This document shows, piece by piece, positions 7,601 to 7,787 of a stretch of 7,787 nt of DNA. Origin of the DNA: JBOHCT01 sp050699055. GTDB taxonomy: Bacteria > Actinomycetota > Actinomycetes > Streptosporangiales > JBOHCT01. The notes beneath the pieces are model-generated. The model saw only the letters and a program-made list of their open reading frames with translations. It was not told the origin of the DNA and searched no databases. The DNA lies in assembly GCA_050699055.1 (NCBI GenBank), contig JBOHCT010000201.1:1-7787 (forward strand), read 5' to 3'. The position numbers and the translations under genes were made by a program. The stretch's first letter is position 1. Each line of letters starts with the position of its first letter.

Positions 7601-7787
7601 GGGCGAGGCGGTCGATGTCGTCGATGAGGACCACGCAGGATGCCGTGCGCAGCCGCGCTTTACGGTTCTCCCCGGGGTCGTACGCCGCCCGTAGGTCGTC
7701 GAGGAACGCCGAGAGCAGGAGCGTGTCAACCGCCCGTTCGTCGTCACCAAGGTGTGCGGCCTCCGCTCCCCCGACGAGGCTGCACAC
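4671..7787 (-). CDS. STAND-type NTPase fused through one transmembrane helix to an extracytoplasmic type I periplasmic-binding-protein domain (5' truncated by window edge)
   Basis: 1038 residues are visible; the frame is still open at the right edge, so numbering is from the first visible codon. The cytoplasmic part shows a Walker B CVVLIDDIDRL (51-61), a sensor-like LLLVVTTQRRG (86-96), a low-complexity charged insert (about 165-212), a GxP motif GHPLAVDLIA (225-234) as in AP-ATPase/NB-ARC proteins, and a winged-helix-like segment with HPLLRDLLARDL (345-356). Helical sequence leads to RLRR and one hydrophobic span at 526-550 (bases 6138-6212); the basic flank before it predicts N-inside, C-outside. 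After a 73-residue cysteine-containing segment comes a LivJ-like ligand-binding fold (about 624-1000): ILGPDESGGTT (706-716), PLVATTASGD (729-738), YRIAAPNQRQAEIAALY (748-764), DAYSEDLASDF (782-792). Walker A should lie just beyond the edge. No permease genes are adjacent, so a ligand-sensing signalling role is inferred rather than transport. Ligand, output and N-terminal effector are unknown. Confidence 0.85.
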   Translation of the reverse strand: MCSLVGGAEAAHLGDDERAVDTLLLSAFLDDLRAAYDPGENRKARLRTASCVVLIDDIDRLAHDQTRTLFELLAARRSRTQTPDPLLLVVTTQRRGTARAAASLRQHAAGSGDDPTDPRTVYENWRAGLDRPGDRGGGTLSSSLLPVDLPAFSERETRLLLAYERSGEPQRSAVNASAATGEPERPATAGRPPRNERGGEREEQARSGGRTRDVLAEEVFRVTHGHPLAVDLIARSLESRERRDQPPVAVRALLAEPVPAGTGTYPGESSSDYLLRSFTETLSGRLERPLLAACAAPRRLDVASVRVALDLPDDPAGSSRASTVWEDLADCAFTEIDDDGRLILHPLLRDLLARDLATADDQGDLSHTEVHTRLARHFSSVAAKRPEAVVDYLYHELALDRLHTVVRRLDRLSQSGRRVGADDVLAITSAPWALQPSGRGITDVSTVLRGWWQRRGGILLSQLEHARRLYSPTSDAQWSPLLLDETRRLREAANPATVDGGVHVFRHDESEPYLCAQRYSYDRLRRTAVLTGLALPVIAYLGLYGIYVAGTCDPAGPLAVRSVLADRLGNDGVYVRHTPTTTGQQCVGVTDGSYVFGPRTRTVQRDIAEENAWVSRQAKATGRPYVTAVVMTSLTPVGEGGVPQQVTAGRDMLRGVYLAQHQHNRTGYVPMMRVLVANTGTSSERAGRVARQIVEATQEDDTIVAILGPDESGGTTPRATRILGRTGLPLVATTASGDSLRDISDHLYRIAAPNQRQAEIAALYAKKGLHLRRAVIVVDPHDAYSEDLASDFRSSYTDRRHTLAYPSVVRYDARHADVANELFTIARRACLPEPDLIYFAGRARETRMFVAGLRHAHCGEATILMGGHTLSRLQAVSRPGVGPDLPYPLYYTALSAPDAWRAQHVPSFYREYHAYLRRTRPSGAPAGESPPASEEAVLAYDGTRLLSRALALLPDGSPVDPFTVWRQLDFTTDLQTFSGASGLVDFGADPDGDPRDKAVSLVRLDSFSRPGTLIGTCGFLREPAAPGGSPSWCPRHTS

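Noticed and set aside
4671..7787. Reading the minus-strand gene as an ordinary ABC-transporter substrate-binding protein.
   Set aside because: There is no signal peptide or lipobox directly before the binding domain, which is preceded in frame by over 500 cytoplasmic residues with NTPase motifs, and no permease or transporter ATPase gene is nearby in the window.
1..7787. CRISPR arrays, tRNA or rRNA genes, insertion sequences.
   Set aside because: No regularly spaced repeats, no tRNA-like cloverleaf with CCA region, no rRNA sequence, and no transposase or terminal inverted repeats were seen.

Overview
The window is high-GC, GTG-start-rich DNA from an actinobacterium. The ribosomal protein S1 sequence (start MTSSTEAT, four S1 domains, acidic/alanine-rich tail) is closely of the Streptomyces/Streptosporangiales type, and rpsA followed by coaE is a conserved actinobacterial gene order. 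I cannot name the genus from the sequence.

Layout on the + strand: (1) the last 61 codons of an ECF41/SigJ-type sigma factor (1-186), ending in a compact dyad; (2) a two-gene operon, an NAD-dependent sirtuin deacylase (421-1185) and a family S66 LD-carboxypeptidase (1182-2120), which overlap by 4 bases and are closed by a 9-bp hairpin; (3) a 268-base leader with a good sigma70-type promoter, then rpsA (2389-3858) and a strong 14-bp hairpin; (4) coaE, dephospho-CoA kinase (3945-4541), probably with its own promoter embedded against the rpsA terminator. The sirtuin and coaE genes both look leaderless: a TAnnnT box lies exactly 6 bases before a GTG start and neither has a Shine-Dalgarno sequence.

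On the - strand, converging on coaE, lies a very large gene (4671-7787 and beyond the right edge). Its 1038 visible residues form a multidomain receptor. The cytoplasmic half is a STAND/AP-ATPase-like NTPase (Walker B, a sensor-like arginine, a GxP motif and a winged-helix-like region). One transmembrane helix follows, and then an extracytoplasmic type I periplasmic-binding-protein domain like those of branched-chain amino acid ABC transporters. The N-terminus, with the Walker A motif and any effector domain, is outside the window. No ABC permease or ATPase gene is visible, so the binding domain is better read as a sensor than as a transporter part. This is the most interesting object in the window.

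The + strand genes are mostly core housekeeping (translation, CoA synthesis, cell-wall recycling, protein deacylation). The receptor gene looks like an accessory insertion beside the conserved rpsA-coaE block.
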